Position numbers and translations under genes: made by a program. From contig JADJTE010000024.1 of assembly GCA_016711295.1 (NCBI GenBank), forward strand, positions 1-39,800: a DNA stretch of 39,800 nucleotides. The letters are read 5' to 3'. Source of the stretch: Sphingobacteriales bacterium. GTDB taxonomy: Bacteria; Bacteroidota; Bacteroidia; Chitinophagales; UBA2359. Positions within the stretch are counted from its first letter, which is position 1. Each line of letters begins with the position of its first letter. Below the pieces are notes generated by a model. That model searched no databases and had not been told where the DNA came from. It was given only the letters and a program-made list of their open reading frames with translations. This document shows, one piece after another, positions 36,363 through 39,800 of the stretch.

Positions 36363-37425
36363 CGATTATGCGAACTTTCCCAATCAGACGCGCAAAGCAG
36401 CGAAACCCTCCGTAGCGAGTGAAATTGCCGCGCATCAAGTTAAGCGCGGAATAGCAAAGGAAGTTGAAACTTTCAAGTGAAGCGGTTTAGCCCTCCGTAG
36501 CAGGTGAAATTGCTGCGCATCAAGGCGAAAACCACCGCCAACAATACACAGCCGTCCATAACCCGCATCAAGGGGCGTGCGTGAGATTCGGGCAAAATCT
36601 CCCGCGCACAAGGCATACGGCGGCTGTGCGGACGTTGGCGGCGATTATGCGAACTTTCCCAATCAGACGCACAAAGCGGCGAAGCTCTCCGTAGCAAGTG
36701 AAATTGCTGCGCATCAAGTTAAGCGCGGATAGCAAAGGGACGGTTTAACTATTCGTAGCAAGTGAACTTTGCGCATCAAGTTAAGCGCGAAATAGCAAAG
36801 GAATTTGAAACTTTCAAGTGAAACGGTTTAGTGCTTCGTAGCAAGTGAATTTTTGGGTATCAAGGCGAAAACCGCCGCCAACAATACGCATTAGTGCTTC
36901 GTAGCAAGTGAAATTGCTGCGCACCAAGTTAATCGCGGGATAGCAAAGGGACAATTGAAAGGGTTTAGTGCTTCGTAGCAAGCAAATTTCTGCGCATCAA
37001 GTTAAGCGCGAAATAGCAAAGGGACGGTTTAGTGCTTCGTAGCAAGCAAATTTCTGCGCATCAAGTTAAGCGCGAAATAGCAGAGGGACGGTTTAGTGCT
37101 TCGTAGCAAGCAAATTTCTGCGCATCAAGTTAAGCGCGAAATAGCAAAGGGACGGTTTAACCCTCCGTAGCAAGTGAACTTTTGCGCATCAAGTTAAGCG
37201 CGAAATAGCAAAGGGATTTGAAGTTTGCGAGTGAAGCGGGTTTAACTCTTCGTAGCAAGTGAAATTTCTGCGTATCAAGGCGAAAACCACCGCCAACAAT
37301 ACACAGCCGTCCATAACCCGCATCGGTGGCGCGGGGCGAAATTCGGGCAAAATCTCACGCACGAAGGCATACGGCGGGCTGTGCAGACGTTGGCGGCGAT
37401 TATGCGAACTTTCCCAATCAGACGC
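36363..37425. repeat. About eleven repeat units and three composite palindromes (one truncated)
   Basis: Units at about 36413, 36496, 36688, 36754, 36836, 36899, 36977, 37040, 37103, 37167 and 37250. Palindromes start at 36535, 36875 and 37290. The one at 36875 breaks after AACAATACGCATTAG and passes straight into a repeat unit, a direct sign of recombination between the two element types. The 36890-36990 block matches 945-990. No gene. Confidence 0.85.
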
Positions 37426-37427
37426 GC

Positions 37428-37566
37428 GTAAAATAGGGGAAGGAAGCGTAGAAAACGGCAGCCGGCGGGGGTTTCATCAGGAGCGAACCGCCTTTGAATA
37501 TACGAACTTGGCACAGGAAGCCGAAAATGGACTTGAGAGTAGGCGAAATTTAATTATTTTTCAGGT
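37428..37566 (+). promoter_or_regulatory. Type-1 leader before the metzincin gene
   Basis: TTG (37533-37535), 19 bp, TATTTTTC (37555-37562), then AGGT and ATG 37567. Same layout as at 24984-25019. Confidence 0.6.
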
Positions 37567-39434
37567 ATGAAAAAGTTAGTTTTTCTAAAAATTGTATTTG
37601 CCATCTTTATTCTTAGCAACTTGGCCGCCAATGTATTGGCACAAAACCAACGTTTGCTAACCTTGCTCAACGAAAACACTGTTACACTTTCTGCCGAACA
37701 ACAGCGCGTTTTGAGCAATATCCGCTCCTTGCCCTATACCCGAAGCGCACAGTTGGTCGAAATTGGCAATTTAGCGCAATTGCAACAAAATGGCAGTTTG
37801 TCATTTGAGGTGCCGGGATTGCCAAGCCAGCAATTTACAGCGCGAGCCGAGATGGTGGATTATACCGACGAAAATAAATATAGTTGGGCAGGTGACATAA
37901 TAGGCTTGCCCGGTGCCTATGTGGGTTTGGTGGCTGAACATGGCACAGTCGCAGGTTTTATCCAAGTTGCGCAACGTTATTATACCTTATACCCGTTAGG
38001 CGGCAAGTGGTGAGTCTGCAAGAACATAACCAATCGGGCAGCGAACCTATTAACTGCCTCACGAACGCCGAATCGCACCAATCACAAGGTCAGCAGGACG
38101 ATGATCCTTGCGAACCCGAATATAACAATTGTGATGCGATTATTGATATATTAGTTTTAGGAACGCCCGAAGCGCGAGCAACTTTTGCTAATCCTTGGGA
38201 TGCGGTGGCTCTGGTGGGTACTGCTTTTTTGTCGGTCAATTGGGCATTCCAAAATAGCGATATACCCAACAAACAGGCAAGGTATCACTGGGAAAACTTC
38301 GATTTCCCATTTGCCGACCCCTTACTTAACTCCAATAACATCCTCACCGATAGGAACAATTTGATAGCAAATACTAATGCCCAAGCATTGCGTGACGCTT
38401 ATGGTGCTGATATCGTGGTTTTGTTGGCAGACAACCGTTATGCTTTTTCGGCGGGCATAGCAGGGCAAATACTGACCGAATCGCCCAATGCTTATGCCAT
38501 AGTGGCAGTGCCTTTCTTGGCAAACCCGCGTTGGACATTTGCGCACGAAATCGGGCATTTATTGGGCGCAAGGCATAGCACCTGCGATTTATTAAACTTG
38601 ACGGGATGCGACGACACGCCTGTTTGTTCGCATGGATTTATTTTTGACGATGCTGCTGGCAATCAACAACAAACGATTATGGCTTTGTTTGCCCCCGATG
38701 ACCTCAACGATACGCGAATCTTGAACTACTCAAACCCCGATGTCGATTTTAATGGTGCTGCCACGGGTGACGACGACCATAATAACGCCCGAATTATACG
38801 CAATCATGCCTGCGAGGTAGCCAATTTTAGGACAAGACAGGACTTTAATGCTTCGATTTATCAGTATGCTACGCTCTGTGAGACTACGAATACGGGGTTT
38901 GTTCTGGGAATGTTTGAGGCGAGTGTCACAACGCCAAGTACTGGAAATACGGGTACTGGACCGTATAGCTATGAGTGGCGTTGGAGCGAATCGGGTATTT
39001 TTAGCGAGTCACTTTACCTTGACAATGAGCAGTTGCTCGTTCTGGGTAATGTACTTGCATGTCCTGGTTTCTTTTTGCACTTGCGGGTTACTTCGAGTGA
39101 CGGCGTTATAATTAATTGTACTTCGTATGTTTATACTGACTTGTGTTCCGATTGTGATTTGGGCGGTAAGACCGAAGATATCTCGTCAGATTTTCGGATA
39201 AGTTATATAGCAGATCAGCAGCAAATAACGTTTCAAACTCCTGATTGGGCAATAGGTACTAGGCTACTGTGTCGCTTATTCGATGCCAACGGCAGGGAAT
39301 TTACACGCAGCCCGATAGAAAACGCTAGTGGGTATGGACATTTAGCCGTTGGCAATTTGCCCTCTGGTATCTATTTTTGTACGTTCCAAAACGGCATTCG
39401 AACACAAACGCAAAAGATATTTGTTACACCATAA
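37567..39434 (+). CDS. Secreted metzincin zinc protease with T9SS-type C-terminus, one frameshift
   Basis: The signal peptide is MKKLVFLKIVF...NVLAQ (about 1-26). The N-terminal 140 residues resemble a propeptide (GDIIGLPGAYVGLVAEHGTV). One base appears missing near 38006 (GGCAAGTGGTG), so the first frame ends at GGKW and the rest runs from 38007. Zinc motif HEIGHLLGARH (residue about 326) is the metzincin HExxHxxGxxH, and TIMALF further on may be the Met-turn region. Cys-rich segments follow (STCDLLNLTGCDDTPVCSHGF). The end reads CRLFDANGREFTRSPIEN... LPSGIYFCTFQNGIRTQTQKIFVTP, a sorting-domain pattern. Expected to be a surface-exposed or secreted endopeptidase. The 5' leader is the conserved type-1 block. 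Confidence 0.82.
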
Positions 39435-39448
39435 AAATTTGCTAAATC

Positions 39449-39800
39449 ATGAAAAAAATTATAATATCATTATTTGTTGCCTTACTGTTTTCGGCTTGCG
39501 AAAAAGATGTCATAATTTATGACCCTGGTAACATGGAATACGGCATGGCTACGGCAAAAAAAAATGGGGCGGACTGGAAAGCATCTACTTATTGCGGTAT
39601 ATCAAATTCTCCAAGAAGATTCTTTACTGTAGCTATGCGAACCTACTATCAAAATATAGTCCTTAGAGAGGCAATGTCTTTTAACTTTATTCCAACAAAC
39701 GTAGGTAAGTATAAAATACATCCTATGATATTTCCAACTAATATTGAAGACACAATACTCACCTCACATTATTGGTTTCTAATAGACGATGGGGATGTCG
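39449..39800 (+). CDS. N-terminal part of a lipoprotein (3' end outside window)
   Basis: ATG 39449 follows the protease stop by 14 bp. MKKIIISLFVALLFSAC is a clear lipoprotein signal with lipobox FSAC. The next stretch (NGADWKASTYCGI) recalls small Bacteroidota lipoproteins with an NGxxW motif near the start (DUF6252-like, from memory). The visible part is 117 residues. It is probably cotranscribed with the protease. Function is unknown. Confidence 0.75.
   Translation, partial: MKKIIISLFVALLFSACEKDVIIYDPGNMEYGMATAKKNGADWKASTYCGISNSPRRFFTVAMRTYYQNIVLREAMSFNFIPTNVGKYKIHPMIFPTNIEDTILTSHYWFLIDDGDV

Noticed and set aside
541..37566. Calling the region a proven integron
   Set aside because: No integron integrase or attI is visible, the core is GTTGGCG and not GTTRRRY, and many genes lack a clean palindrome. 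Kept as a hypothesis only.

Overview
The window looks like a chromosomal accessory region of a Bacteroidota bacterium. Three things support this: several proteins end in type IX secretion (T9SS) sorting domains, promoters fit the phylum pattern (TTG or TTTG, about 19-21 bp, TAnnTTTG), and there are many small lipoproteins with short lipoboxes. I cannot place it below phylum. Every non-transposase gene reads on the + strand. No rRNA, tRNA, CRISPR array, phage structural module or recombinase gene was seen.

About a quarter of the window (541-1470, 3505-3830, 9600-10720, 14916-17181, 19206-19646, 21810-23330, 27830-30190, 33010-33591, 36300-37566) is repeat DNA made from a few parts. (1) A 63-66 bp unit present about 95 times. 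(2) A composite element of about 105 bp (about 19 copies) with nested inverted repeats CCGCCAAC...GTTGGCGG and ACAGCCG...CGGCTGT. (3) A leader of nearly constant length (about 137 bp) that follows the composite element and ends at the start codon of unrelated secreted proteins (seven copies). (4) A second leader with a GTTTCGG...CCGAAAC hairpin (two copies). Four genes or operons are followed within 3-32 bp by palindromes that share only their outer arms and right flank. The result resembles an integron cassette array, without proof that it is one.

Layout: 1-537 end of a secreted protein; 1471-3516 a decayed copy of the lipoprotein/lipoprotein/Lgt-like block found intact at 17182-19218; 3894-5743 a large unknown protein with frameshifts; 5850-7831 a lysozyme-like protein overlapping a lipoprotein-like gene; 7835-9585 an IS5-like element (minus strand); 10721-14475 an M4 metalloprotease split by a second copy of that IS (12498-14030), then a small lipoprotein; 19647-21789 a large lipoprotein and a small membrane protein; 22649-22947 a MITE related to the IS; 23448-24727 a mercury-type operon (ArsR regulator, MerTP, GDCCVxC protein); 25019-27641 a frameshifted T9SS cargo gene and a lipoprotein; 30241-32906 an EndoU polymorphic toxin and its probable immunity protein; 33592-36290 a truncated paralogue of the 25019 gene, an ISAs1-like element, an orphan T9SS sorting domain and a small lipoprotein; 37567-39434 a metzincin protease with a T9SS-type tail; 39449-39800 the start of another lipoprotein.

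Most cargo is predicted to be exported: proteases, lipoproteins, toxin/immunity-like pairs and metal resistance. This suggests a region where exported and competitive functions are gained, duplicated and lost through repeats and IS elements. Many genes carry single-base frameshifts, often in short homopolymers. Some may be assembly errors, so calls marked as frameshifted should be read as one gene with a disputed sequence.
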